Part shown: in pieces, positions 16,722 through 25,396 of the stretch | Numbering within the stretch: the first letter of the stretch is position 1 | Layout of the letters: each line of letters starts with the position of its first letter | From: an uncultured Celeribacter sp. | GTDB lineage: Bacteria; Pseudomonadota; Alphaproteobacteria; Rhodobacterales; Rhodobacteraceae | Reading direction: 5' to 3' | Assembly: GCF_963676475.1 (NCBI RefSeq) | Contig: NZ_OY781106.1 | Location: 2,728,001-2,792,000, forward strand | Length of the DNA stretch: 64,000 nt | Program-made: the position numbers and the translations under genes | The notes under the pieces: model-generated | The model's database searches: none | What the model was told of the DNA's origin: nothing | What the model saw: the letters and a program-made list of their open reading frames with translations, nothing else

Positions 16722-18104
16722 ATGGCTCCCAAATTCGGCACCAGCGGTCTGCGCGGACTTGTCACCGAGCTGACGGATGACCTCGTTGCGGATTATGTTC
16801 ATGCGTTTTTGAGTACCGTGAAATCTGACCTGCTTTATGTCGGTCAGGATTTGCGCCCTTCTTCACCGCGCATTGCCAAGACCATTTGCGACACGGCGCA
16901 GAGCGCGGGCGTGGATGTCATCGACTGCGGCGCGCTTGGCACGCCCGCTTTGGCGCTGTCCTCCATGACGGCAAAAGCCCCCGCGATCATGGTGACCGGA
17001 AGCCACATCCCCGCAGACCGCAACGGCTTGAAATTCTACCTTGCGGATGGCGAAGTGTCGAAATCGGACGAGGCGGCGATCAACGCGGCCTATGCAAGCA
17101 AGACCCGCTATCAAGGCGTGGCGAGCGGCAGCTATCGCGCGGCGCCAGAGGCCGAAACGCTCTATATCGCGCGTTACATCGACGCCTTTGGCAAGGGCGC
17201 GCTCGAAGGGCTCAAAATCGGTGTATACCGTCATTCTTCTGTGGCCCGGGACACGATGGAGGCGATATTCACGGGCCTCGGCGCCCAGGTTGTCCCCCTC
17301 GCCCATTCAGACAGGTTCATCCCCGTCGACACCGAAGCCGTCGATCCCGAGACCCGCGAGAAACTGCGTGCGTGGTGTCAGGACAACCACCTTGACGCCA
17401 TTGCCTCTACCGATGGCGATGCCGACAGGCCGATGCTCACCGATGAGACCGGCAAGGTCATTCCCGGCGACATTCTCGGCGTGTTAAGCGCGCAGGTTCT
17501 CGGCGCGAAATCCGTCGTCACGCCGGTGTCCTCCAACGACATGGTACGTCGCCTGCCGGAGTTCGACGAAGTGATCCTGACCAAGATCGGTTCACCCTTT
17601 GTCATCGCGGGCATGAATGAGGCCAAACATCCAGAAGTCGTTGGGTTCGAGGCCAACGGCGGCTTTCTTCTGGGCTTCGAGGCGTCTCTCAGGGCCGCGC
17701 TTTCACCGCTGCCGACCCGCGACTGCATCCTGCCGATCCTCGCCGCGCTCCTGGCCGCAAAAGAGGCCGGGCAGAGCCTGTCCGACAGGGTCGCCGCCCT
17801 GCCGCCCTGCTTCACCGCCGCCGACCGCGTGCAGGAGATTGACCGCGACAAGGCGAAGGTCTTTCTGGATGGTCTGATCTCGGACAATGCCAAACGCGCG
17901 GCCTTTTTCGCCCCCTTCGGTACAATCGCCTCCACCGATCTCACCGACGGGCTTCGGGTCGATTTCGACAGTGGCGACGTGCTGCATCTGCGCCCCTCCG
18001 GCAATGCACCTGAGTTCCGCATTTACGCTCAGGCGCAGAGCGAGGACAAAGCCCAGACACTTGTCAGTGCCGCCTATCAGGGTGTGTCAAAAGCCGTGCT
18101 GTAA
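16722..18104 (+). CDS. manB: Phosphomannomutase
   Basis: 460 aa. Alpha-D-phosphohexomutase that interconverts mannose-6- and mannose-1-phosphate. The start has the KFGTSGLRG motif, the phosphoserine loop is MVTGSHIPADRNG near residue 90 (GSH in place of the more common ASH), the Mg-binding loop is DGDADRP near 230, and the C-terminal phosphate loop reads RPSGNAPEFR. It follows manC by 5 nt. The stop codon lies inside the first unit of a 29-bp tandem repeat. Confidence 0.93.
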   Translation: MAPKFGTSGLRGLVTELTDDLVADYVHAFLSTVKSDLLYVGQDLRPSSPRIAKTICDTAQSAGVDVIDCGALGTPALALSSMTAKAPAIMVTGSHIPADRNGLKFYLADGEVSKSDEAAINAAYASKTRYQGVASGSYRAAPEAETLYIARYIDAFGKGALEGLKIGVYRHSSVARDTMEAIFTGLGAQVVPLAHSDRFIPVDTEAVDPETREKLRAWCQDNHLDAIASTDGDADRPMLTDETGKVIPGDILGVLSAQVLGAKSVVTPVSSNDMVRRLPEFDEVILTKIGSPFVIAGMNEAKHPEVVGFEANGGFLLGFEASLRAALSPLPTRDCILPILAALLAAKEAGQSLSDRVAALPPCFTAADRVQEIDRDKAKVFLDGLISDNAKRAAFFAPFGTIASTDLTDGLRVDFDSGDVLHLRPSGNAPEFRIYAQAQSEDKAQTLVSAAYQGVSKAVL

Positions 18105-18188
18105 ACGCGTCTCAGCAAGGCATCGTGCTGTAAACGCGTTTCAGCCGGGCATCGCGCTGTAAGCGCGTTTCAGCCGGGCATTGTGCTG
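18096..18188. repeat. 29-bp tandem repeat at the manB/ispE junction
   Basis: Three full 29-bp units (18096-18124, 18125-18153, 18154-18182) plus the first 6 nt of a fourth. Units 1-2 and 2-3 differ at only 3-4 positions. Every unit contains TAA or TAAG-type sequence in the plus frame and a TCA that reads TGA on the minus strand. The manB stop is in unit 1 and the ispE stop in unit 3, so the repeat forms the junction of two convergent genes. Confidence 0.9.
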
Positions 18189-19000
18189 GCGGATTTGATC
18201 CACCACCACGGGTTGCCCTCGGCCAGTTGCAGCGCCGCGGCATCCGCCTTGTAACGATCCTCGAACAGGGCAAAACAGGTGGCGCCAGAGCCCGACATCC
18301 GCACCATCTGCGCACCGGGTGCCAAAGCCAAGGCCGTGAGGGCCGCCGCCACGTCTGGCGCAAGTTTCACCGCCGGGCGTTCCAGATCGTTGCGCTGTGT
18401 GCCGAGCCAATCAATGAAAGACAGGCTGTCGGGCCAGTCAGGCAAGAGATCCGGCATCTCCATATTATCCTTGCTTGACAAAGCCTTGAACACCTCCGGC
18501 GTCGACACCTCAACGCGCGGATTGACCAAAACCATGTGCAATGCGGGCATGGCCACGGGCGTCAGTTCATCGCCGATTCCGCGCATCCGCACGGGCTTGG
18601 TTGCCAGGCACACGGGCACATCGGCCCCCAAGGACAGGGCCCGCTCCGCAGTGACCGGCTCCGCCCCCAGACGCGCCGCCGCGCGCAATGTGGCCGCTGC
18701 GTCGCTAGACCCCCCGCCGATCCCGGAGGCAGGCGGCAGGCGTTTGTCGAGCACCATCTCCATCGGAGTTCCCGCCAACTCTGCGGCGCGCATCACGAGG
18801 TTTGTTTCATCCGTCGGCACACCCTCGGTAAAGGGCCCGGTGACGGACAGAGACGACGTGGCGGCGGGCGTCGCCGTCACCTGATCGCCAAGATCGACAA
18901 AGGCCACCAGACTGTCCAACAGATGATAGCCATCGTCGCGCTGGCCCGTGACGTGAAGCGTCAGGTTGATCTTGGCGGGCGCAAATACCTTGACCGTCAT
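18170..19000 (-). CDS. ispE: 4-diphosphocytidyl-2-C-methyl-D-erythritol kinase
   Basis: 276 aa. GHMP kinase of the MEP isoprenoid pathway. The N-terminal FAPAKINLTLHVTGQR motif and the ATP loop PPASGIGGGSSDAAATL near residue 88 are diagnostic, and MSGSGATCFALF is present near 236. The start codon ATG directly follows the stop codon of the TPR gene, so the two are translationally coupled. Its last codons and stop lie in a 29-bp tandem repeat, so the C-terminal tail may differ among strains. Confidence 0.95.
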   Translation of the reverse strand: MTVKVFAPAKINLTLHVTGQRDDGYHLLDSLVAFVDLGDQVTATPAATSSLSVTGPFTEGVPTDETNLVMRAAELAGTPMEMVLDKRLPPASGIGGGSSDAAATLRAAARLGAEPVTAERALSLGADVPVCLATKPVRMRGIGDELTPVAMPALHMVLVNPRVEVSTPEVFKALSSKDNMEMPDLLPDWPDSLSFIDWLGTQRNDLERPAVKLAPDVAAALTALALAPGAQMVRMSGSGATCFALFEDRYKADAAALQLAEGNPWWWIKSASTMPG

Positions 19001-20713
19001 TTATCCATCCGACCCCATGCGCGTCGGCTCTTCGCCCTCTTCGATCAGAACCCGGTCCAGCCCGACGTTGAGCTTGCGACGGATGCGATCCGCCTCATCT
19101 TCTTCCGGCTCAAACGACAGGGCGCGTTGCCATTGGAACCGCGCCTCGCGATCCCGGCCCACGGCCCAATAGACATCGCCCAAATGGTCATTGATGACCG
19201 GATCGACCGGCATCAATTCGACCGCCCGCTCCATCGGTTCGATGGCCTCTTCATAGCGGCGCAGACGGTAGAGGCCCCAGGCGAGGCTGTCGGTGATATA
19301 ACCATCCTGCGGCCGCGCCTCGGCGGCTTTGCGGATCATTTCCATCGCCTCGTCGAGATTCGTTTTCAGCTCAAGGAATGAATAGCCGAGATAGTTCAAC
19401 ACACGCGGCTGATCGGGTTCGAGGGCCAAGGCCTGACGCAGGTCGGATTCCGATTTCTCCCATTCACCGAGCCGCTCATAGGCCGTGCCACGGGTGAAAT
19501 AGAGCGGCCAGAGCGCGCGGCTGGGCGGCTGGTGCCGGTCGATCACCACGGAATAGGCCGCGACCGCCTCTTCATAGCGTTCCGAACTGCGCAGGGCGTC
19601 CCCCAAGGCGATATGGACATTGTCCATTTCGGGATAGGCCTTGGTGAGCTGTCGCAGCACCTCGAGAGAGGCCTCATCCTTGCCCGACGCACGCAGGGTC
19701 TCGGCACGGCCTAAACTTGCAATCGGAAAGGCGGGGTCATCCTGCGCAATGCTGTCATAAGCGGTGGTCGCCAAATCGTAGCTTCCCAAGCGCTCCAACA
19801 GTGACGCCACGTTCAGCACATAAGCGGCCTTATCCGGACGCAGGGCCTCGGCGATGCGGGCGTAAAGCAGCGTATAGGCATCATCAAGCCCGCCATCGAG
19901 CGCGGCGGCCACGGCGAAAAACACATCGGCAATGCCGTCACTGGCGCTGCGCACAACGGTGAAAGGCACGGTGTCGCCCGCAGACAAGGCGGCACGCATC
20001 TCTTCGAGCTCCGGGTCCAGCACGCCTTCGCCAAAGGCATCGTTCAACACCTCAAGCGCCTCACCATTACGCTCAAGTTGACTGAGGATTTCGACCTTTG
20101 CCAGAACAGACGTCCGCGCGTCTCTCACGCCGTCTTCGGTCAGGATCGCCAATGCGCCTTCGTAATCGCCGACCAGCCCCAGAGCCAAAGCCTTGTTGTA
20201 AGAGCCGAAATGCTCGAACCCTTCTCCCATCCCGGTGCCTTCGTCAAAAAGCTCCAGAGCGCCCGACATATCGCCCTGGCCGACATGCGCCCAGGCCAGC
20301 ATGAGACCATCCACCACCGTGCTGATACTTTGTCCGGCTTCAAGCGCCGCAATAAGACCGTCGTAATCTCCCTCTCGCGCCAAAAGCGTCAGCTCGGCCA
20401 TGGCGGCGATCTGGTTGCCCGGCTCGATCTGGCTCAACAGCGCGGCATAGCCTTTGGTCGCGTCAAAATCACCCATGGAGATATGCGCGGAAATCACGGA
20501 TTCGAGCAGGACGGGATTTTTCGGGTCCGATGCAAGGGCACGCGCGGCATAGGCGGTGAGATCCTGAAAGCTGCGGTCCATCGTCGCCTGTCGGGCGGCC
20601 AGATAGGGGCCCGCATCGGCCTTGGCGGAAACGGGCGAAAGCACGGCAGCGCTCCCGAGCAGGAGGCCAATGGCCGTAAGGGCGGAAATCATGCGGCCGC
20701 TGCGTTGTGTCAC
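19001..20713 (-). CDS. Secreted or periplasmic TPR-repeat protein
   Basis: 570 aa from GTG 20713, chosen because GGAG lies 7 nt upstream and the product begins with a basic residue cluster and a hydrophobic signal (ISALTAIGLLLGSAAVLSP). An internal ATG at 20692 gives nearly the same signal peptide. The rest is a solenoid of tetratricopeptide repeats, best preserved from about residue 370 to 520, with units such as YFTRGTAYERLGEWEKSES. Likely a periplasmic or outer-membrane scaffold for protein assembly; no specific partner is visible. ispE follows immediately. Confidence 0.82.
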   Translation of the reverse strand: MTQRSGRMISALTAIGLLLGSAAVLSPVSAKADAGPYLAARQATMDRSFQDLTAYAARALASDPKNPVLLESVISAHISMGDFDATKGYAALLSQIEPGNQIAAMAELTLLAREGDYDGLIAALEAGQSISTVVDGLMLAWAHVGQGDMSGALELFDEGTGMGEGFEHFGSYNKALALGLVGDYEGALAILTEDGVRDARTSVLAKVEILSQLERNGEALEVLNDAFGEGVLDPELEEMRAALSAGDTVPFTVVRSASDGIADVFFAVAAALDGGLDDAYTLLYARIAEALRPDKAAYVLNVASLLERLGSYDLATTAYDSIAQDDPAFPIASLGRAETLRASGKDEASLEVLRQLTKAYPEMDNVHIALGDALRSSERYEEAVAAYSVVIDRHQPPSRALWPLYFTRGTAYERLGEWEKSESDLRQALALEPDQPRVLNYLGYSFLELKTNLDEAMEMIRKAAEARPQDGYITDSLAWGLYRLRRYEEAIEPMERAVELMPVDPVINDHLGDVYWAVGRDREARFQWQRALSFEPEEDEADRIRRKLNVGLDRVLIEEGEEPTRMGSDG

Positions 20714-20779
20714 CTGTGGTCTCCTCGGACGTGTTGTTGGAGCTGAGACTAGCCGCCAAACCGCCGCACCGCAATGCAA

Positions 20780-20802
20780 ACGGGGGCCGTGTTGGCCCCC
20801 GT
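20780..20802 (-). terminator. Hairpin terminator after ETF-QO
   Basis: A 9-bp perfect GC stem, ACGGGGGCC pairing with GGCCCCCGT around a 5-nt loop, 35 nt past the ETF-QO stop. The minus-strand side is followed by only TTGC, so the T tract is short. It separates ETF-QO from the TPR gene. Confidence 0.6.
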
Positions 20803-20836
20803 CGTTGGTCTTGGAAAACACGTTGCCGTGAGAGGC

Positions 20837-22489
20837 TTACATGTTGGGATAGTTCGGGCCGTCGCCGCCTTGGGGCACCGTCCAGGTGATGTTCTGGCTG
20901 GTTTCCTTGATGTCGCAGGTCTTGCAGTGCACGCAGTTCTGGAAATTGATCACGAACTTCGGTTCTTCACCCTCTTCCGTCAGATATTCGTAGACGCCGG
21001 CCGGGCAGTAGCGCTGCGACGGACCGCCGAATTCCTTGTAATCGACGTCAATCGCCACCTGCGGGTCTTTGAGTTTCAGGTGACAGGGCTGGCTCTCTTC
21101 GTGGTTCGTGGCCGCGAAGGAGACGTTGGTGAGCCGGTCGAACGAGATCACGCCATCGGGTTTCGGATAGTCGATCGGTTTGAATTTCTCCGCCTTGCCG
21201 GTCGATTGCGCGTCGGTTTTGCCGTGTTTCACGGTGCCGAACAGAGACCCGCCGAAGAGCTGGTTGGTCCACATGTCAAACCCGCCCAGGGCCAGCGACG
21301 CGGTGAGGCCGAATTTGGACCAGAGCGGTTTGACGTTGCGCACGCGTTTGAGGTCTTTGCCGACCGCACCAGTCCGCAGCTCTGTCTCGTAGCCTTCCAG
21401 CGTGTCGCCGGAGCGGCCCTCTTGAATGGCGGCAAAGGCGTGTTCCGCCGCCGCCTTGCCGGACAGCATGGCGTTGTGGTTGCCCTTGATCCGCGGCACG
21501 TTGACGAGGCCGACGGAACACCCCAGCAAAGCCCCGCCCGGAAACGCCGCTTTCGGCATCGACTGATAGCCGCCCTCGGAAATCGCGCGGGCGCCGTAAG
21601 CCACACGTTTGCCGCCCTCCAAAAGCTCCTTCACCAGCGGGTGCTGTTTGAAGCGCTGGAATTCCATGTAGGGGAAGAGGTAGGGGTTCTTGTAGTTCAG
21701 GTGAACCACGAAGCCCAGATAAAGCTGATTGTTTTCAGCGTGGTATACGAACCCGCCGCCACCCGCGTTCGAGCCCAGAGGCCAGCCCATCGAGTGCCAG
21801 ACCTTGCCTTCGCGGTGCTTCTCGGGGTCAATCTCCCAGATCTCTTTCATGCCGAGACCGAATTTCTGCGCATCACGGCCGGCCTGCAGGTCGTATTTCG
21901 CGATGATCTCTTTCGCCAGAGACCCGCGCACGCCCTCGGAAATCAGCACGTATTTGCCGTGCAGCTCCATCCCCGGCTCTGTGTCCGGCCCGATGGTGCC
22001 GTCGGCCTCTAGCCCGAAGACGCCAGCCACGACGCCTTTGACCTCGCCATTGTCTCCATAGACCAGCTCAGAGCACGCCATGCCCGGGAAAATCTCGACG
22101 CCCAGCTCCTCGGCCTGCTCCGCCATCCAGCGGCAGACATTGCCCATCGACACGATGTATTTGCCGTGGTTCGACATCAACGGCGGCAGCGGGAAGTTCG
22201 GGATGCGGATCGAACCGGCTTCCCCCAATACGTGGAAATGGTCTTCCTTCACCTCGGTGGTGATCGGCGCACGGCGCTCTTTCCAATCCGGGATCAAAGC
22301 GTTCAGACCCACCGGATCAAGCACCGCCCCGGACAGAATATGCGCGCCCACTTCGGAGCCTTTTTCCAAAACGACGACACTCAGATCGGCGTCCAATTGC
22401 TTGAGCCGGATCGCAGCAGACAGACCCGCAGGACCAGCCCCCACAATCACGACATCATATTCCATCGCCTCACGCTCGATTTGCGACAT
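20837..22489 (-). CDS. etfD: Electron transfer flavoprotein-ubiquinone oxidoreductase
   Basis: 550 aa, the usual size. Passes electrons from ETF, and so from acyl-CoA dehydrogenases, to ubiquinone at the membrane. The FAD-binding VVIVGAGPAGLSAAIRL motif starts near residue 12; the C-terminal ferredoxin part has cysteines in CPAGVYEYL and NCVHCKTCDIK, giving four ligands for a 4Fe-4S cluster. I use ATG 22489 (MSQIERE); the open frame extends upstream but that part is not family-like. It supports the acyl-CoA dehydrogenase at 28.8-30.5 kb functionally. Confidence 0.95.
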   Translation of the reverse strand: MSQIEREAMEYDVVIVGAGPAGLSAAIRLKQLDADLSVVVLEKGSEVGAHILSGAVLDPVGLNALIPDWKERRAPITTEVKEDHFHVLGEAGSIRIPNFPLPPLMSNHGKYIVSMGNVCRWMAEQAEELGVEIFPGMACSELVYGDNGEVKGVVAGVFGLEADGTIGPDTEPGMELHGKYVLISEGVRGSLAKEIIAKYDLQAGRDAQKFGLGMKEIWEIDPEKHREGKVWHSMGWPLGSNAGGGGFVYHAENNQLYLGFVVHLNYKNPYLFPYMEFQRFKQHPLVKELLEGGKRVAYGARAISEGGYQSMPKAAFPGGALLGCSVGLVNVPRIKGNHNAMLSGKAAAEHAFAAIQEGRSGDTLEGYETELRTGAVGKDLKRVRNVKPLWSKFGLTASLALGGFDMWTNQLFGGSLFGTVKHGKTDAQSTGKAEKFKPIDYPKPDGVISFDRLTNVSFAATNHEESQPCHLKLKDPQVAIDVDYKEFGGPSQRYCPAGVYEYLTEEGEEPKFVINFQNCVHCKTCDIKETSQNITWTVPQGGDGPNYPNM

Positions 22490-22535
22490 GTTTGTTCTCC
22501 CTGGCTCTGGCGGCGTTTGATGGCCTAAGTAACCT

Positions 22536-23594
22536 TTATGCGAGGGTCTGGTCAATTTCAGATGGCATATTTCGTTGCGACACGCCGAGCTTGTCGCGGA
22601 AATACCGTCTGAATGCCGCATAAAGCATGACAACCAGACAAATTGAGGCCAACCCATCCACAAAATAGTGCCATCCGGTGTAAACAGAGAGAAACAGCAC
22701 AAGTACCATGTAGGCTAGACCCACGATCCCTAATAGCCACGAACGCACCATCAAATAGACACACCATATCGCAGCCATGGCCACATGAAGCGACGGGAAC
22801 GCAGAGATGCCCGCACCATGTAGCTGCTGCCCCCCGTCTCTTTCGTAGAGATGCCAGAGACCTGCTTGCGTTTGCGAGATCGGCGTATCGCTCAGACCTC
22901 GGGTATCAAGCGCCTGAAACAAACCTGAGAAAAGATCCTCGCCTGTCACATTCTCGAAATAGATCGGCCCCGCCGACGAAAACAAGGTCGCCAGCACGCA
23001 TCCAAGAACAATCCATGTCCCAACGTAAAGAGTTAGGAAGAGCCGCTGACGCATCGGGTTCATATCCCCCAGCACAACAAGAATTGGAAAGAGCATCGCA
23101 AACAAACCCCATAACTGCATATAGAAGCGCACAATTTTTTCAGGGTCCAGAAGCCCCTCGGCAAACTGCGTCAGCTCATAGGCATGTCGACCCAGGAGCC
23201 ACAGATCAACTTGCGCTAAAACGGGATCCGCCCAAAACGGCACGACGGTTGGAATAGTAGTTTTGATCATTACAAAAGCTGGGGAAAAAAGGATCGTCCC
23301 AATCACCACATAGACCATCGGCAGGATAAGAGTGCGCCGAAATAGAATGATAAGAGCGAAGATTCCCACAAAAATTGATGCAAAGGGCCCATCAAAGAAA
23401 CTATGCACCATAACCGAAAGCGAAAACAGGAAACCTGGCAGAAACGAAAGCGTAAACCCTCGCACAAAGTAGACGTAAGGCATTGCAAGTAAAACAAAAA
23501 ACAAGCACATTCTGAAATAATACTTAGCGGCGGCGTACAAGCTACTCGCTCCCTCATAAAATGCTGAATCAGCTGCTAGAAATACTAAACTCAT
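22536..23594 (-). CDS. PAP2-superfamily (AUR1/PAP2_3-like) membrane protein
   Basis: 352 aa from ATG 23594; a TTG 24 nt upstream is also open. At least six hydrophobic segments. The C-terminal half has the lipid phosphatase / inositolphosphotransferase signature: ISAFPSLHVA with its histidine near residue 255 and YTGWHYFVDG with the second histidine near 302. It probably acts on lipid phosphates or headgroups in the membrane. Base composition is clearly lower in GC than the neighbours (several 60-base lines fall to 35-47%), and codon use is different, which suggests acquisition by transfer. ETF-QO follows after 46 nt. Confidence 0.75.
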   Translation of the reverse strand: MSLVFLAADSAFYEGASSLYAAAKYYFRMCLFFVLLAMPYVYFVRGFTLSFLPGFLFSLSVMVHSFFDGPFASIFVGIFALIILFRRTLILPMVYVVIGTILFSPAFVMIKTTIPTVVPFWADPVLAQVDLWLLGRHAYELTQFAEGLLDPEKIVRFYMQLWGLFAMLFPILVVLGDMNPMRQRLFLTLYVGTWIVLGCVLATLFSSAGPIYFENVTGEDLFSGLFQALDTRGLSDTPISQTQAGLWHLYERDGGQQLHGAGISAFPSLHVAMAAIWCVYLMVRSWLLGIVGLAYMVLVLFLSVYTGWHYFVDGLASICLVVMLYAAFRRYFRDKLGVSQRNMPSEIDQTLA

Positions 23595-23717
23595 ACTTAA
23601 CTGAGCTTGTGCCTGCAATCATACTCTGGCTCATCATTTTTAAGGAAACCAAGAACATCCACTTGCAAAACACTGGCATTCCGGGTCAGGTAGTCGGACA
23701 AAGATGTAATAACCACA

Positions 23718-23755
23718 AGCACGCGGGCGGCCAAAACCCCCGCAGTGCTTTTTTC
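23718..23755 (+). terminator. Orphan plus-strand terminator before greA
   Basis: AAGCACGCGGG pairs with CCCGCAGTGCTT (one bulged base) around a 10-nt loop, then a TTTTTT run. It points towards greA but no plus-strand gene lies before it; the preceding gene is on the minus strand. It may be left from a former upstream neighbour (carB often precedes greA in alphaproteobacteria) or act as a leader attenuator. Confidence 0.7.
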
Positions 23756-23773
23756 GTGCAGATGAGTGGCCCT

Positions 23774-24244
23774 ATGGAAAAGATTCTCATGACCCGCGCG
23801 GGCTATACCGCGCTGAACGACGAGCTGAAAAAACTGAAATCCGTGGAGCGCCCGGCGATCATTCAGGCCATCGCGGAGGCCCGCGAGCTTGGCGATCTCT
23901 CGGAGAATGCCGAGTACCATTCCGCACGCGAAAAACAGAGCTTTATCGAGGGCCGGATCAAGGAGCTTGAGGGCGTCTTGTCACTGACCGATGTGATTGA
24001 TCCGAAAACACTTTCGGGCGCCGTGAAATTTTCCGCCACCGTGACCATCGTCGATGAGGACACGGATGAGGAAAAGACCTATCAGATCGTCGGCGAACAC
24101 GAAGCGGACATCGAGCGCGGGCTTTTGAACATCAAATCGCCGCTGGCGCGCGCGCTCATTGGCAAGGACGAAGGCGACAGTGTCGAGGTGCGCACCCCGG
24201 GCGGAGAAAAAGCCTACGAAATCCTCAAAATCGCGTATATCTGA
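23774..24244 (+). CDS. greA: Transcription elongation factor GreA
   Basis: 156 aa, the family length. Rescues backtracked RNA polymerase by stimulating transcript cleavage. The N-terminal coiled coil begins MEKILMTRAGYTAL and carries the acidic tip GDLSENAEYHSARE; the C-terminal FKBP-like domain ends ARALIGKDEGDSVEV. ATG 23774 is set by family length; the frame is open 213 nt further upstream but that part runs through the terminator hairpin and is not GreA-like. Confidence 0.95.
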   Translation: MEKILMTRAGYTALNDELKKLKSVERPAIIQAIAEARELGDLSENAEYHSAREKQSFIEGRIKELEGVLSLTDVIDPKTLSGAVKFSATVTIVDEDTDEEKTYQIVGEHEADIERGLLNIKSPLARALIGKDEGDSVEVRTPGGEKAYEILKIAYI

Positions 24245-24284
24245 TCAAGAAACGCGGTCACAGCCGACCACGGTGGAGGCCCCC

Positions 24285-25295
24285 TTGGCAGACGAAAGCC
24301 CGAAAAAAGTCGAACTCGGCGTGTATCAACGCCCTGAGGATGCACCGAAAATCACCGCGACCGAAATGATCGCCGCGATCCTGTCGCTGGTGTGGCTGGC
24401 CATGACGGCGGGCTATTTCCTGATCGTTGGGACAGGCACAAGCGAAGGCGGATTCGACAGCATCCGCTTCGTGATGATGATCATCGCGATCTTCATGCCG
24501 GTGGCGATGATTTGGGTCGGTGCGCTCGCCGTGCGGGCTTCGGTGACCATGCGCGAAGAGAGCCGCCGTTTGCAGGCCGCGATTTCCGCCATGCGGCAAT
24601 CCTATCTGTCCGGGCAACAGGGCGGCGGCTCGAACGCCACCGTCGAGAAGAAACTCGAAGAGATTGCCGCCGCGCAACGCAAGACCGAGAGCACGCTGGC
24701 GACCTTTACGTCGATCCGTCCGGGCCAAACACCCGCCGAGGACAAGCTTGCGATCCCCGCGCCTGCGCTGATCGAAGAACAGGCCTCTCTGGCGCTTGGC
24801 ACCCCGTCGGAAAGCCTCGCGCCGCCGCTCTCGGTTGCGGATTTCATCAAGGCGATGAACTTCCCGGAAACCGCCGAGGACAAAGAGGGCTTTCGCGCGC
24901 TCCGTCGCGCCCTGTCGGATCGCAAGGTCAGCCAGTTGATCCATGCCGCCCAAGACGTTCTGACGCTTTTGTCGCAAGACGGCATCTATATGGACGATCT
25001 GCGCCCCGACCGCGCCAAGCCTGAGATTTGGCGCCGCTTTGCCAAGGGCGAACGCGGTCATGCCGTCGCCTCTTTGGGCGGGGTACGGGACCGGTCGTCT
25101 TTGGCGCTGGCCTCTGCACGGATGAAACAGGACGCGATTTTCCGCGATGCCGTGCACCATTTCCTGCGCAAATTCGACAAGACCTTTGCCGAGTTCGAAC
25201 AGACCGCCACGGATGAAGAAATCGCCGCCCTATCGGATTGCCGCACAGCGCGCGCCTTCATGCTTTTGGGCCGCGTGACCGGCACTTTCGACTAA
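24285..25295 (+). CDS. Uncharacterised membrane protein with two N-terminal helices
   Basis: 336 aa from TTG 24285, picked because GGAGG lies 4 nt upstream and the frame before it overlaps greA. Two hydrophobic segments at about 29-50 and 60-84 anchor a long, mostly helical, charged domain (about 90-336) with probable coiled coil near 90-150. I do not recognise the family. The greA-proximal position and conserved-looking C-terminal domain (FRALRRALSDRKVSQLIHAA) suggest a real gene. It could be a cell-envelope or division-linked scaffold, but nothing shows this. Confidence 0.65.
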   Translation: MADESPKKVELGVYQRPEDAPKITATEMIAAILSLVWLAMTAGYFLIVGTGTSEGGFDSIRFVMMIIAIFMPVAMIWVGALAVRASVTMREESRRLQAAISAMRQSYLSGQQGGGSNATVEKKLEEIAAAQRKTESTLATFTSIRPGQTPAEDKLAIPAPALIEEQASLALGTPSESLAPPLSVADFIKAMNFPETAEDKEGFRALRRALSDRKVSQLIHAAQDVLTLLSQDGIYMDDLRPDRAKPEIWRRFAKGERGHAVASLGGVRDRSSLALASARMKQDAIFRDAVHHFLRKFDKTFAEFEQTATDEEIAALSDCRTARAFMLLGRVTGTFD

Positions 25296-25396
25296 GCCGC
25301 GACCATCAGCATTCGCAAAGCCCGTCTTCACATTTCGCCATTGGCCTAGGCTGCGCCTTTCCCCTAGGGTGCAGCGGTTCCCAACACGTTGATCTC

